Shown one piece after another: positions 1-7,957 of a DNA stretch of 64,000 nucleotides. Origin of the DNA: Ramlibacter humi (lineage in GTDB: Bacteria; Pseudomonadota; Gammaproteobacteria; Burkholderiales; Burkholderiaceae_C); the NCBI RefSeq assembly GCF_004681975.1, contig NZ_SMLK01000009.1, forward strand, positions 1-64,000, written 5' to 3'. The stretch's first letter is position 1. Each line of letters begins with the position of its first letter. The notes beneath the pieces are model-generated. The model saw only the letters and a list, made by a program, of their open reading frames with translations. It had not been told where the DNA came from and searched no databases. Position numbers and translations under genes: made by a program.

Positions 1-91
1 GAGGAAGACTCTGGGCTTCAGGACGCCAGCTGAGATGTTCGACGAATGTGTTGCGTCGATCGGTTGAATCCGCCGCCAGAAGCGGACGTTT

Positions 92-355
92 ATGAAGCAT
101 CAGCGGCGGCGACTAACCAGAGCAATTCTGCTTGTGGCCGTGCCAGCAATGTTGGCCATCGCGGCCTACGGATTGCTCTGGATGGCATCGTCTTACTCGC
201 TGGCGTTCGTAGATTGTTCTGGCAGCTATGGCCTGTTCGCGAAGAACCCTCGGTGTCGTCAGCCTGCCATCGCGGGGCTTCTATCCGTTGCAGGCCTGCT
301 GCTGTCCGTAGCGGCGGCTGTGGGCGCTTGGAAACTACGAACTCGGGCTGAATGA
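92..355 (+). CDS. small two-helix membrane protein, unknown function
   Basis: I do not recognise this 87-residue protein. It has a basic N-terminus (residues 2-10 include four Arg) and two hydrophobic segments at about residues 11-32 and 58-80, so it is probably a small inner-membrane protein. The loop between them contains two cysteines (C42 and C55) that could form a periplasmic disulfide. The surrounding DNA is less GC-rich than the rest of the window. A perfect palindrome follows a few bases after the stop, so the gene looks like a self-contained unit. No Shine-Dalgarno sequence is obvious before the ATG. An overlapping frame from 46 lacks protein-like character. Confidence 0.5.
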   Translation: MKHQRRRLTRAILLVAVPAMLAIAAYGLLWMASSYSLAFVDCSGSYGLFAKNPRCRQPAIAGLLSVAGLLLSVAAAVGAWKLRTRAE

Positions 356-361
356 GAACGC

Positions 362-381
362 CTGCTTCGGGCCCGAAGCAG
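362..381. terminator. perfect 20-bp palindrome after the small membrane gene
   Basis: A perfect inverted repeat (CTGCTTCGGG and its complement) starts seven bases after the stop at 353-355. It could form a strong hairpin, but no T-run follows on either strand. The motif GAAGC(A/G)GAC(A/G)TT occurs at its right edge and again just before the start codon (about 79-90), so the gene is bracketed by a short direct repeat. It could be a terminator or the border of a cassette-like insertion. Confidence 0.4.
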
Positions 382-548
382 ACATTGGCCTCGCTTAGCT
401 CGATACAGGCCAATTGCGTGAATTGCGAGAGCAAATGCAGCGCCCCACAAGGCGCTATTCACGCAAATCAGCGCGGCCACCCCCCGCGAGCCTCACGGCC
501 CCCGGGGCGTTCTCATGCCTGGATGCTCAGGCGCATGGGCCCGCTCGA

Positions 549-926
549 TCACGCGGGCTTGGCGTACGTGTCCGCGCTCATCATCTCGATGCCCACGAAG
601 GCCTCTTTACCTTCTACCCATGCATCATGCCCCGGCGGGATCGTGTACGACTCGCCGGCGCTGATTGTCTTCTCGGTGCCATCGTTGAGGCGGACCTTGA
701 TGCGGCCAGCGACTGCGTAGCCGACATGCGAAACCTGGCACAGGTCGGTCTTGACCACCGGCTTCACGCATTCCGACCAGCGCCAGCCGGGCTGGAAGGA
801 AAACCTGCCGATCGTGAACCCGTCGTGCTGACAGACCTCCACACGCGTCTTGTCGGGTGCTCGGACTTCGTCCGGGGTCTCGTGCGATTTCACGTCGAAC
901 TTGGAAACGGAAACAGGAGTTGCCAT
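549..926 (-). CDS. cupin-domain protein
   Basis: This 125-residue protein is a single small cupin barrel. Visible features are a histidine in the first cupin strand (H67, followed by the G-Y-A-V-A-G turn) and a second motif G-E-S-Y-T-I-P-P-G-H (residues 91-100), where the Pro-Gly-His resembles the second metal-binding motif. I start at the ATG at 926 because GGAGAG lies about seven bases upstream. A longer frame to 1088 adds 54 residues that do not look like protein. Small stand-alone cupins can be enzymes or ligand-binding proteins, and the substrate cannot be read here. It stands alone, convergent to nothing and upstream of no operon partner. Confidence 0.75.
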   Translation of the reverse strand: MATPVSVSKFDVKSHETPDEVRAPDKTRVEVCQHDGFTIGRFSFQPGWRWSECVKPVVKTDLCQVSHVGYAVAGRIKVRLNDGTEKTISAGESYTIPPGHDAWVEGKEAFVGIEMMSADTYAKPA

Positions 927-1237
927 GTTCTCTCTCCGGGTCAGGAAGTCGCATCCGGCGACCGCGGCGATGCCGGGAACTGGAGCACGTCGCGCTTCTG
1001 GCTGTCGCGCAAGAGGCACCGCAGCAGCCCCAAGCACCGAATCGGATTGATAGCACGGCAGACTGAAAAGCGCCAGAGATGCAGGCACGGGCGCTGCTCG
1101 ACAGTCATGCTGTGCTCGGAAGGCGGCGCATCACTGGTCCGCGTCCATGACGGGCAATCGGCTGTGCTCGGGCGCAAACCCGCGTAATCCGGGCAACGCA
1201 GGTTCGCCGAGGCCGGCGGTGGCAGCAAGCCAGGCAG
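927..1237. other. intergenic stretch without a convincing gene
   Basis: These 311 bases separate the cupin start from the 3' end of the DHA2 exporter. Open frames here have poor codon bias and no recognisable domain. The part near 926 must carry the cupin promoter. I saw no hairpin with a T-run. Confidence 0.5.
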
Positions 1238-2761
1238 TTAGTGCGGCACTTCCGCGGCCGCTGCCTGCGCCTGCCGGCGCGGTGGCCGCAGCGCGACCAG
1301 GAAAGGCAGCGCGGCCAGCGTCAGCGCCATCATGATCCAGAAGTCGTCGATGTAGGCGACCAGGAAAGCCTGGCGCGTCACCTCCGCGTTCAGCACCGCC
1401 AGGCCCGCCTGCGTGGAGATGTCCATCGCCGGCGGCAGGCTCAGCAGCCCCACGTTGCCCGGCGCCACGGTGGAAGCGATCTGCGCGTGAGCCTGGGCGG
1501 CGCCGCGCGTCAGCAGCGCCTGCACGATGGAGATGCCGACGCTGCCGCCGATGTTGCGCAAAAGGCTGAACACGGGCGTGCCCTGGTTGCGTAACTGCGG
1601 CGCCAGCGTGGCGAAGGCGGCGGTGGACAGCGGCACGAAGGTGAAGCCGATGCCCAGGCCCTGGATGAAACCGGACAGCACCACCAGCCGGCTGTCCATC
1701 TGCAGGGTGACGTGCGTCATCTGCCACAGCGCGAAGGCGGTGATGCCGAAGCCGCAGGTCATGATGATGCGCACGTCCACCTTCTGCACCAGCCGCCCGA
1801 CCAGCAGCATGGCGATCATGGTGCCGATGCCGCGCGGCGCGGTGACCACGCCGGTGTGCACCACCGGGTACTCCATCAGGCTTTGCAGGAAGGTGGGCAG
1901 CAGCGCCATCGTGCCGTACAGCACCACGCCGACGACGAAGCCGAAGGTGCAGCCGATGACGAAGTTGCGGTCCTTCAGCAGTTCGCGGTCGAAGAAGGAC
2001 ACGCCCTGCACCGTCGCGGTGTGGACCGCGAAAAACGCGAAGGCCACCAGCGCGCCGGCCGCTTCCAGCTTGATCTCCCACGAATCGAACCACTCGAGCA
2101 GTTCGCCACGGTCCAGGAACATCTGCAGCAGCCCGATGGCCAGGCTGAGCGTGATGAAGCCGAACATGTCCAGCCGCGCGCTGGGCGGCTTGCTCTCCGG
2201 CAGGTAGCGCGCGATGCCCCACCAGGCAAACACGCCCACCGGCACGTTGATGAAGAACACCCAGCGCCAGTCGAAGCTCTCGGTCAGCCAGCCGCCCAGC
2301 ATCGGGCCCAGGATGGGGCCGACCATGATGCCGGCGCCCCAGATGGCCATCGCCTGCCCCACCTTGTGCGGCGGGTTGATGTCCAGCAGCACGGCTTGCG
2401 ACAACGGCACCAGCGCCGCGCCAAACACGCCCTGCAGCAGGCGCGCGGCGACGATGCCCCCGAGCGAGCCGGCCAGGCCGCAAAGCGCCGAAGCGATGGT
2501 GAAGCCGACCACCGACACCAGGAACACGCGCCGGCGGCCCCAGCGCGCGCACATCCAGCCGGTGAGCGGCAGCGTGATGGCCGAAGCCACGATGTAGGAA
2601 GTGAGGACCCAGGTGATCTGGTCCTGCGAAGCCTGCAGGGTGCCCTGCATGTGCGGCAGCGCGACGTTGGCGATGGTGGTGTCCAGCGCCTGCATGATGG
2701 TCGCCAGCATCACGACGACGGTGATCATGCCGCGGTGCGGCACTTTCTCCGTGGTGACCAT
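1238..2761 (-). CDS. DHA2-family (EmrB/QacA-type) drug:H+ antiporter
   Basis: The 507-residue length and about 14 hydrophobic segments fit the 14-TM DHA2 branch of the major facilitator superfamily. TM1 carries the family motif L-D-T-T-I-A-N-V-A-L-P (D27 onward). Motif A follows as G-W-M-C-A-R-W-G-R-R-R (68-78), and the antiporter motif G-P-I-L-G-P-M-L-G-G comes near TM5. The expected role is proton-driven efflux of hydrophobic drugs or metabolites. The start overlaps the stop of the MarR gene by one base, so the two are translationally coupled and MarR is the obvious local repressor. No EmrA-like membrane-fusion partner lies beside it, so it may act alone or with an unlinked partner. Confidence 0.88.
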   Translation of the reverse strand: MVTTEKVPHRGMITVVVMLATIMQALDTTIANVALPHMQGTLQASQDQITWVLTSYIVASAITLPLTGWMCARWGRRRVFLVSVVGFTIASALCGLAGSLGGIVAARLLQGVFGAALVPLSQAVLLDINPPHKVGQAMAIWGAGIMVGPILGPMLGGWLTESFDWRWVFFINVPVGVFAWWGIARYLPESKPPSARLDMFGFITLSLAIGLLQMFLDRGELLEWFDSWEIKLEAAGALVAFAFFAVHTATVQGVSFFDRELLKDRNFVIGCTFGFVVGVVLYGTMALLPTFLQSLMEYPVVHTGVVTAPRGIGTMIAMLLVGRLVQKVDVRIIMTCGFGITAFALWQMTHVTLQMDSRLVVLSGFIQGLGIGFTFVPLSTAAFATLAPQLRNQGTPVFSLLRNIGGSVGISIVQALLTRGAAQAHAQIASTVAPGNVGLLSLPPAMDISTQAGLAVLNAEVTRQAFLVAYIDDFWIMMALTLAALPFLVALRPPRRQAQAAAAEVPH

Positions 2762-3222
2762 CAGGCGGGTTCCGAAGGGGCGGCCGCGGTTTCGAGCAAC
2801 CGGGTGCGCGCGCGGCCGAGCAGCTTCACCAGCACCGTGCGCTCCGCCGCGCTCAGGTCGCTCAACGCATCGCGCGTGAGTTCGTCGCCCAGCACCAGCG
2901 CCTGTTCCAGCGCCTTCACCGCGCGCGGCGCCAGGTGCAGGCGGTTGATGCGGCGGTCGCTTTCATGGCCGCGCCGCTCCAGCCAGCCGCCGTCGGCGAG
3001 CCGGTCGACCAGCTTGGCCACCGCCATCGGCGTCAGGCCCAGCTTGTCCGCCACCTCCGCCTGCGACAACGCTTCGCCGTGGCGCGCCAGCACCGCCAGC
3101 ACGCGGCACTGGGCCTGCGTGAGGCCCAGTTTCTCGCGCGCCAGGCGGTCGAACTGCAGGGAATAGAGGCGGCTGACTTCGTTGACGAGGAAACCGAAGC
3201 GGCCGGAGATGCGATCCGTCAC
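2761..3222 (-). CDS. MarR-family transcriptional regulator
   Basis: This 153-residue winged-helix protein has the MarR layout. A helical dimerisation region comes first, then the recognition helix region L-S-Q-A-E-V-A-D-K-L-G-L-T-P-M-A-V-A-K-L-V-D (in parts, about residues 52-73), and then a wing with W-L-E-R-R-G-H-E-S-D-R-R (80-91), the typical Arg/Asp wing signature. The start is a GTG at 3222. A perfect 17-bp palindrome lies 16 bases upstream of it, a likely autoregulatory operator. It is first in a two-gene operon with the DHA2 exporter. By family precedent it represses both genes and is released by a phenolic or drug ligand. Confidence 0.88.
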   Translation of the reverse strand: MTDRISGRFGFLVNEVSRLYSLQFDRLAREKLGLTQAQCRVLAVLARHGEALSQAEVADKLGLTPMAVAKLVDRLADGGWLERRGHESDRRINRLHLAPRAVKALEQALVLGDELTRDALSDLSAAERTVLVKLLGRARTRLLETAAAPSEPA

Positions 3223-3237
3223 CCGGTAGATGATATA

Positions 3238-3254
3238 CCAGTTTATTAAACTGG
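3238..3254. promoter_or_regulatory. probable MarR operator (8-1-8 palindrome)
   Basis: CCAGTTTA-T-TAAACTGG is a perfect inverted repeat in an AT-rich island immediately upstream of the MarR GTG start. MarR proteins bind palindromes of this size that overlap their own promoter. That this regulator binds this site is inferred from position and symmetry. Confidence 0.6.
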
Positions 3255-3269
3255 GCGCGGCAGCTCGGC

Positions 3270-3286
3270 GCCCGCGCTGCGCGGGC
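3270..3286 (-). terminator. GC hairpin after tetR
   Basis: GCCCGCGC-T-GCGCGGGC is a perfect stem just past the stop of the TetR gene on the minus strand. No U-tract follows, so it may only weaken read-through into the MarR promoter. Confidence 0.35.
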
Positions 3287-3289
3287 CGC

Positions 3290-3889
3290 TCAGGCCTTGG
3301 TGGCCGCGTCCAGCAGCGCCGCGGCGGTGGCGCGCGCGGCCGCGATCGCTTCAGCGCCCTGCCCGTCCATTTGCGCGGCCACGGTGGCGCCGTCGTAGAC
3401 CAGCAGCAGTTGCCGCGCCAGCGCTTCGGCCCGGCGCGCGCCGGTGTCCTTCACCAGCCGCACGAACAGCGCGCGGATCCACGCGCGGTACTCGTCGCAC
3501 ACGGGCTTGCCGCGCGACTCGCCGGGCTGCTCGGCATTGGCCATCAGGAAGGCGCAGCCGCGAAAGCCCGGCTGGGCCAGCGCTTCGGCCTGCGCATCGA
3601 ACACCGACAGCAGCCTCTCGCGCGGCGAACGCTTGCCGGCCAGGTGCCTTTCGATGCGGGCGCGGCGCGTGCTGTGGCGGTGCTCGAGGTACGCGCGCAC
3701 CAGCTCGTCCTTGCTGCCGAACGTGGAGTACAGCGACGCCTTGGCCACGCCGGCGTGTTCCAGGATGCGGTCGATGCCGACGTTGTTGATGCCCTCCCCG
3801 TAGAAGAGCTCGTCGGCGGACGCGAGCAGCCTCTCGCGAACCGGGCGGCGGTCGCCTTTCGTCGGAGCGGGCAGGGTCGCGGTGGCCAT
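3290..3889 (-). CDS. TetR-family transcriptional repressor
   Basis: The 199-residue protein starts with a TetR DNA-binding domain. R-E-R-L-L-A-S-A-D-E-L-F (about 20-31) is followed by the helix-turn-helix G-I-D-R-I-L-E-H-A-G-V-A-K-A-S-L-Y and F-G-S-K-D-E-L-V. The all-helical C-terminal ligand domain is divergent, as usual. I use the ATG at 3889 because the longer frame to 3979 would begin inside the neighbouring operators and MFS gene. The gene is divergent from an MFS exporter, and two palindromes of the ACAGAC/GTCTGT type lie between them. A repressor controlling itself and the exporter is the natural reading. Confidence 0.88.
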   Translation of the reverse strand: MATATLPAPTKGDRRPVRERLLASADELFYGEGINNVGIDRILEHAGVAKASLYSTFGSKDELVRAYLEHRHSTRRARIERHLAGKRSPRERLLSVFDAQAEALAQPGFRGCAFLMANAEQPGESRGKPVCDEYRAWIRALFVRLVKDTGARRAEALARQLLLVYDGATVAAQMDGQGAEAIAAARATAAALLDAATKA

Positions 3890-3893
3890 GGGT

Positions 3894-3943
3894 TTGACTT
3901 TAACAGACAGGTCTGTATAGTGCAACAGACAGATCGGTCTGTT
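3894..3943 (+). promoter_or_regulatory. MFS promoter with two TetR operators
   Basis: A sigma70-like promoter is visible: TTGACT at 3894-3899 and TATAGT at 3916-3921, spaced 16 bases. Between the hexamers is the palindrome ACAGAC-AG-GTCTGT (3903-3916). Just downstream is a second, longer one, AACAGAC-6-GTCTGTT (3924-3943). Both share half-site ACAGAC. The first blocks the spacer and the second the start region, an arrangement suited to tight TetR repression of the MFS gene. Confidence 0.75.
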
Positions 3944-3959
3944 CTTTCCAGGAGTCCCC

Positions 3960-5204
3960 ATGAGCTGTCCCGCCGCCACCCTGCCCGCCGCGCCGGCCGT
4001 TGCCGTGCCCTCGCCATCGCGGGCGGGCGCGCAACGCCGCCACTTCTACCTGCTCGCGTCCGTGACGCTCAGCTTCCTGGCCGGCTCCAGCGCGCCGACG
4101 CCGCTGTACCCGGTCTACCAGGTGATGTGGGGCTTCACCCCCGTCACCGTCGCGGCCATCTTCGCCACCTACGCCGTCGTGCTGCTTGCCGCGCTGCTGG
4201 TGCTGGGCCGGCTGAGCGACCACGTCGGCCGCCGGCCGGTGATCGTCGCCGCGGCACTGGCGCAGGCCGTTGCGATGGCCGTATTCGCCTCGGCGCAGGA
4301 CACCGGCACGCTGTTCATCGCGCGTGTCGTGCAAGGCCTGGCGACCGGCGCGGCCATCGCCGCCATCGGCGCGGCCATGCTGGACCTCGACCGCCAGCGC
4401 GGCACGCTCGCCAACGCGGTCGCACCGGCGCTGGGCACCGCATCGGGTGCCGTGTTGTCCGGGGTGCTGGTGCACTGGCTGCCACAACCCACGCATCTCG
4501 TGTACTGGGTGCTCGGCACCGCGTACCTGCTGCAAGCCGCCGGCGTGTGGGCGATGCCGGAGCCGGGCCGCCGCGTGGCGGGCGCGCTGGCGTCGCTGCG
4601 TCCGCGCTTCGACGCTTCGCCGCAAGCGCGCGCCGCACTGCGTATCGCCGCGCCCGCGGTGCTGGCGGGCTGGTCGCTGGCGGGTTTCGCCGCGTCGCTG
4701 GGCCCCGCGCTGGTGCGGCGCGACCTGTCGCTGGACGCGTCGCTGGGCGGCGGCATCGCGCTGTTCGTGCTGGCCGGGAGTGCCGGCGTGACGGTGCTCG
4801 CCTTGCGCCGCGCGCACGAGAGGACGCTGCTCGCTTTCGGCGCCACGGCCTTGCTGACCGGCATGGGCGCGATGCTGTTCGCGCTGCAAGTGCACTCGCC
4901 TGCCGCGTACATCGGCGCCTCGATGCTGGCGGGCGCGGGCTTCGGCGCCAGCTTCCAGGGTGGCGTGCGTTCGGTGCTGGCCGCGGCTTCGGCGGCCGAC
5001 CGCGCCGGCGCGCTGTCGGTGCTGTTCGTGCTGTCCTACCTGGCGATGGGCCTGCCCGCGGTGGCGGCCGGCGCCATCGTCGCGCTGACCGGCAACCTGC
5101 ACGCCACGTCCATCGGTTTCGGCCTGGCCATCATGGCGCTCGCCGCGCTGGCCCGGCTGGGGCTGCGCGACGGCGTGCAGGCCGAACGCCTGCCGATCGC
5201 GTGA
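3960..5204 (+). CDS. MFS transporter, 12-TM efflux-type, TetR-controlled
   Basis: A 414-residue protein with about 12 hydrophobic helices. The TM1 region A-G-S-S-A-P-T-P-L-Y-P-V-Y is characteristic of a sugar-efflux or multidrug-like MFS subgroup. The loop 2-3 motif A reads G-R-L-S-D-H-V-G-R-R-P (88-98). CAGGAG lies seven bases before the ATG. The promoter carries two palindromes matching the divergent TetR gene, so expression is probably induced by a TetR ligand that is also the exporter substrate. The gene runs into metQ, transcribed toward it, with four bases between their stops. The substrate cannot be told from sequence. Confidence 0.85.
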   Translation: MSCPAATLPAAPAVAVPSPSRAGAQRRHFYLLASVTLSFLAGSSAPTPLYPVYQVMWGFTPVTVAAIFATYAVVLLAALLVLGRLSDHVGRRPVIVAAALAQAVAMAVFASAQDTGTLFIARVVQGLATGAAIAAIGAAMLDLDRQRGTLANAVAPALGTASGAVLSGVLVHWLPQPTHLVYWVLGTAYLLQAAGVWAMPEPGRRVAGALASLRPRFDASPQARAALRIAAPAVLAGWSLAGFAASLGPALVRRDLSLDASLGGGIALFVLAGSAGVTVLALRRAHERTLLAFGATALLTGMGAMLFALQVHSPAAYIGASMLAGAGFGASFQGGVRSVLAAASAADRAGALSVLFVLSYLAMGLPAVAAGAIVALTGNLHATSIGFGLAIMALAALARLGLRDGVQAERLPIA

Positions 5205-5208
5205 ACGC

Positions 5209-6006
5209 TCAGAAGCCCGGGACGACCGCGCCCTTGAACTCCGCCTGCACGAACTTGCGGATCTCCTCGGAGTGGTACGCCTTCACCAGCTTGGCGACCC
5301 AGGGCTTGTCCTTGTCCTGCTCGCGCACGGCCAGCAGGTTGACGTAGGGGCTCTTCGCGCTTTCCTGCGCGATGGCGTCCCTGCCGGGCTGCAGGCCCGC
5401 GGGCAGCGCGTAGTTGGTGTTGATGGCCGCGGCGTCCAGGTCGTCCAGCGTGCGCGGCAGTTGCGCCGCTTCCACTTCGACGAAGCGGATCTTCTTCGGG
5501 TTCTCCACCACGTCCAGCGGCGTGGCCTTCAGGCCCGCGCCGGGCTTGAGCTTGATCAGGCCCTGATCCTGGAACACCAGCAGCACGCGCCCGCCGTTGG
5601 TGGGGTCGTTGGGGATGCCCACGCGCGCGCCTTCCTTCAACTCGGCCAGCGACTTCACCTTCTTCGAGTAGACGCCGATGGGGAAGTTGACGGTGTAGCC
5701 CACGTCCACGATCTTGTAGCCGCGGTCCTTCACCTGCTGGTCGAGGAAGGGCTTGTGCTGGTAGCTGTTGGCGTCCAGGTCGCCGGCGGCCAGCGCGGCG
5801 TTGGGCTGGATGTAGTCGCTGAACTCGACGACCTGCAGCTTCAGGCCGTCGCGCTCGGCGATCTTCCTCACCTGCTCGAAGATCTGCGCGTGCGGGCCGG
5901 CGGTGACGCCGATCTTCAGCGGCTTGTCCTGCGCCAGCGCGGCGCCGCCGGCGGTGGCCAGTGCCGCGGCGAAGGCGGCGGCGCGGATGAAGGTTCTCTT
6001 GTCCAT
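5209..6006 (-). CDS. metQ: methionine ABC transporter substrate-binding protein (MetQ/NlpA family)
   Basis: A 265-residue periplasmic binding protein captures D/L-methionine, or a related sulfur compound, for MetNI. It has a signal peptide (M-D-K-R-T-F-I-R then a hydrophobic stretch to about residue 25, A-L-A). There is no lipobox cysteine, so it is probably soluble, unlike E. coli MetQ. Family landmarks include L-K-I-G-V-T-A-G-P-H-A (about 29-39), the D-Y-I-Q-P-N-A-A-L region, D-A-N-S-Y-Q-H-K-P-F and the A-I-N-T-N-Y-A motif. I start at the ATG at 6006, which has GAGGAAG about seven bases upstream, rather than at the longer frame to 6048. It is the last gene of metN-metI-metQ, 38 bases after metI. 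Confidence 0.93.
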   Translation of the reverse strand: MDKRTFIRAAAFAAALATAGGAALAQDKPLKIGVTAGPHAQIFEQVRKIAERDGLKLQVVEFSDYIQPNAALAAGDLDANSYQHKPFLDQQVKDRGYKIVDVGYTVNFPIGVYSKKVKSLAELKEGARVGIPNDPTNGGRVLLVFQDQGLIKLKPGAGLKATPLDVVENPKKIRFVEVEAAQLPRTLDDLDAAAINTNYALPAGLQPGRDAIAQESAKSPYVNLLAVREQDKDKPWVAKLVKAYHSEEIRKFVQAEFKGAVVPGF

Positions 6007-6044
6007 GGTTTCTTCCTCTGTTGGTTGGTGGATCGTTGGGGACT

Positions 6045-6710
6045 TCATTTGCGGGTCAGGCGGCGCACGGCCCAGTCGCCGGCGCTTTGCACCGCCTGCA
6101 CGAAGGCGATGAGCACGACGACGACGGCCAGCATCACCTCGGGCAGGAAGCGCTGGTAGCCGTAGCGGATGCCCAGGTCGCCCAGCCCGCCGCCGCCGAT
6201 GGCGCCGGCCATGGCCGAATAGCCGGTCAGGCTGACCAGCGTGATGGTCAGGCCCGCCACGATGCCGGGCAGCGCCTCGGGCAGCAGCACCTTGAAGACG
6301 ATCTGCGAAGTCGTCGCGCCCATGGCTTGCGCGGCTTCGATCAACCCGGCGTCCACCTCGCGCAGCGACGCTTCCACCAGGCGCGCGATGAAGGGCGCTG
6401 CCGCCGCGGTGAGCGGCACGACGGCCGCCGCCGTGCCGATGGACGAACCGGCCAGGAGGCGAGTCAGCGGGATGATCGCGACCAGCAGGATGATGAAAGG
6501 CGTGGAACGCACCGCGTTCACCACGCCGCCGACGATGCGGTTGGCGGCGGCGTTCCGCAGCACGCCGCCGCGGTCGGACAGGCGCAGGTAGACGCCCAGC
6601 GGAATGCCGAGCAGGCCCCCCAGCAGCCCCGAGATGCCCACCATCACCAGCGTTTCCCAGAGCGAGCGGCCGAACAGCTCCAGCAGCGCGGGCGTGAACG
6701 TCTCAAACAT
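6045..6710 (-). CDS. metI: methionine ABC transporter permease MetI
   Basis: The 221-residue inner-membrane protein has about five TM helices and the binding-protein-dependent transport fold. The cytoplasmic EAA loop reads [13 protein letters not shown] (about 125-137), where it contacts the MetN ATPase. Other MetI signatures are the N-terminal W-E-T-L-V-M-V and [10 protein letters not shown] (68-77) segments, and [16 protein letters not shown] near the C-terminus. The start codon lies inside the 3' end of metN (8-base overlap), so the two are translationally coupled. Length matches the family (about 217). Confidence 0.94.
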   Translation of the reverse strand: MFETFTPALLELFGRSLWETLVMVGISGLLGGLLGIPLGVYLRLSDRGGVLRNAAANRIVGGVVNAVRSTPFIILLVAIIPLTRLLAGSSIGTAAAVVPLTAAAAPFIARLVEASLREVDAGLIEAAQAMGATTSQIVFKVLLPEALPGIVAGLTITLVSLTGYSAMAGAIGGGGLGDLGIRYGYQRFLPEVMLAVVVVLIAFVQAVQSAGDWAVRRLTRK

Positions 6711-7725
6711 GGGCGACCTCCACGCGAACGCCGGCCAGGCGCAGGTGGTCCACCGCCGCCGCGAGCGACTCGCGCGCGCCGCGCGCCAGCACCGCCAGCG
6801 AGCCGAACGGCCGGCCCTGGATCTCGTCCACCTGGCCGTGCACGATGTTCAAGTCCAGCCCATATCGGCGCACCAGTTCCGACAGCAGCGGCTGGTCGGA
6901 CCCTTCGCCGGCGAAAGCCAGCCGCAGCAGCTGCCCCGGGGTGGCGGCGCCGGACATCAGCGCGCGGATGCGGGCCACCACGCTTTCGGGCAGCGCCTGC
7001 GGCACCACGTCTTCCACCAGGCTGCGCGTCACCGCTTCGCGCGGATGCGTGAACACCTGGATGACGCCGCCCTCTTCCACCACGCGGCCCGCGTCGAGCA
7101 CGGCGACGCGGTCGGCCACCTGCTTGATCACCTGCATCTGGTGCGTGATGAGCACCACCGTCAGGCCGAAATCGCGGTTGACCTGCCGCAGCAGCGCGAG
7201 GATGGAGCGCGTGGTCTCCGGATCCAGCGCCGAAGTGGCTTCGTCCGACAGCAGCACGCGCGGGCGGTTGGCCAGCGCGCGGGCGATGCCCACGCGCTGC
7301 TTCTGCCCGCCGCTGATCTGCGCGGGGTAGCGGTCGCGCAATGGCGCCAGCCCCACCAGGTCCAGCAGTTCGCCGACACGGCGTTTCACCTCGAGCGGCG
7401 CGATGCCCGCGAGTTCCAGCGGCAACGCCACGTTGCCGTGCACCGTGCGCGAGGACAGCAGGTTGAAGTGCTGGAACACCATGCCGATGCTGCGCCGCGC
7501 CTCGCGCAGCCGCGGCTCGCGCAGCGCCGTGAGGTCCTGGCCGTCCACGAGCACGCGGCCCGCGGTGGGGCGGTTCAGCAGGTTGATGGTGCGCACCAGC
7601 GAGCTCTTGCCCGCGCCGCTCCTGCCGATGACGCCGTACACCTCGCCCGGCCGGATGGCCAGGTCGATGCCGCGCAGCGCCTGGACGCCGCCGTAGTGCT
7701 GGACGATGCCTTGCAGTTCGACCAT
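6703..7725 (-). CDS. metN: methionine ABC transporter ATP-binding protein MetN
   Basis: A 340-residue ABC ATPase energises methionine uptake. Walker A is G-R-S-G-A-G-K-S (34-41), the signature S-G-G-Q-K-Q-R spans 138-144, Walker B is V-L-L-S-D-E-A-T (157-164), and the H-loop histidine is H195. The C-terminal 75 residues form the NIL domain (for example [10 protein letters not shown]), which in MetN binds methionine and gives trans-inhibition when the cell is full. It is the first gene of metNIQ. A short leader-like ORF and an AT-rich patch at about 7878-7916 precede it, and I saw no SAM riboswitch. Confidence 0.95.
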   Translation of the reverse strand: MVELQGIVQHYGGVQALRGIDLAIRPGEVYGVIGRSGAGKSSLVRTINLLNRPTAGRVLVDGQDLTALREPRLREARRSIGMVFQHFNLLSSRTVHGNVALPLELAGIAPLEVKRRVGELLDLVGLAPLRDRYPAQISGGQKQRVGIARALANRPRVLLSDEATSALDPETTRSILALLRQVNRDFGLTVVLITHQMQVIKQVADRVAVLDAGRVVEEGGVIQVFTHPREAVTRSLVEDVVPQALPESVVARIRALMSGAATPGQLLRLAFAGEGSDQPLLSELVRRYGLDLNIVHGQVDEIQGRPFGSLAVLARGARESLAAAVDHLRLAGVRVEVAHV

Positions 7726-7733
7726 CGCGCCGC

Positions 7734-7826
7734 TCAGCTGCCGGACGCGGCGTGCGCGCCGGGGAAGAAGTCATCCCCGATGGTCCCCACCGCCAGCGCG
7801 GCGGCCACCTTCTTCATTGCTCTCAT
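7734..7826 (-). CDS. 30-residue leader-like ORF upstream of metN
   Basis: Starting at the ATG at 7826, this short frame encodes a 30-residue peptide. It begins [14 protein letters not shown] like a signal sequence and ends [13 protein letters not shown]. It stops eight bases before the metN ATG. Codon third positions are mostly G/C, as in real genes here. It has no methionine run or other attenuator hallmark. It may be a leader peptide, or the collapsed remnant of a periplasmic-protein gene whose signal peptide became joined to its tail by deletion. Function is not assignable. Confidence 0.35.
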   Translation of the reverse strand: MRAMKKVAAALAVGTIGDDFFPGAHAASGS

Positions 7827-7957
7827 GTTCGTCGTTGGCCCTGAAAGCCGCGGACTCTACGGACGCAAAGCCCGCCTGGGAAATACCGTTTTCTGGTTTG
7901 CTAATAACGCGGGAATGGGGACTCTCTTGCGCGGAGGTCGCGAGCACCCGAAGGGCG

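Noticed and set aside
1-500. Integron gene cassette
   Set aside because: No integrase and no attC consensus ends are visible. The flanking repeat and palindrome alone are insufficient.
1131-2552. Minus-strand frame in another phase of the DHA2 exporter
   Set aside because: Gly/Arg/Ala-rich shadow. The exporter frame has a full set of TM helices and family motifs.
7827-7957. SAM riboswitch upstream of metN
   Set aside because: No recognisable conserved core or helices of SAM-type riboswitches could be read. Only an AT-rich patch is present.
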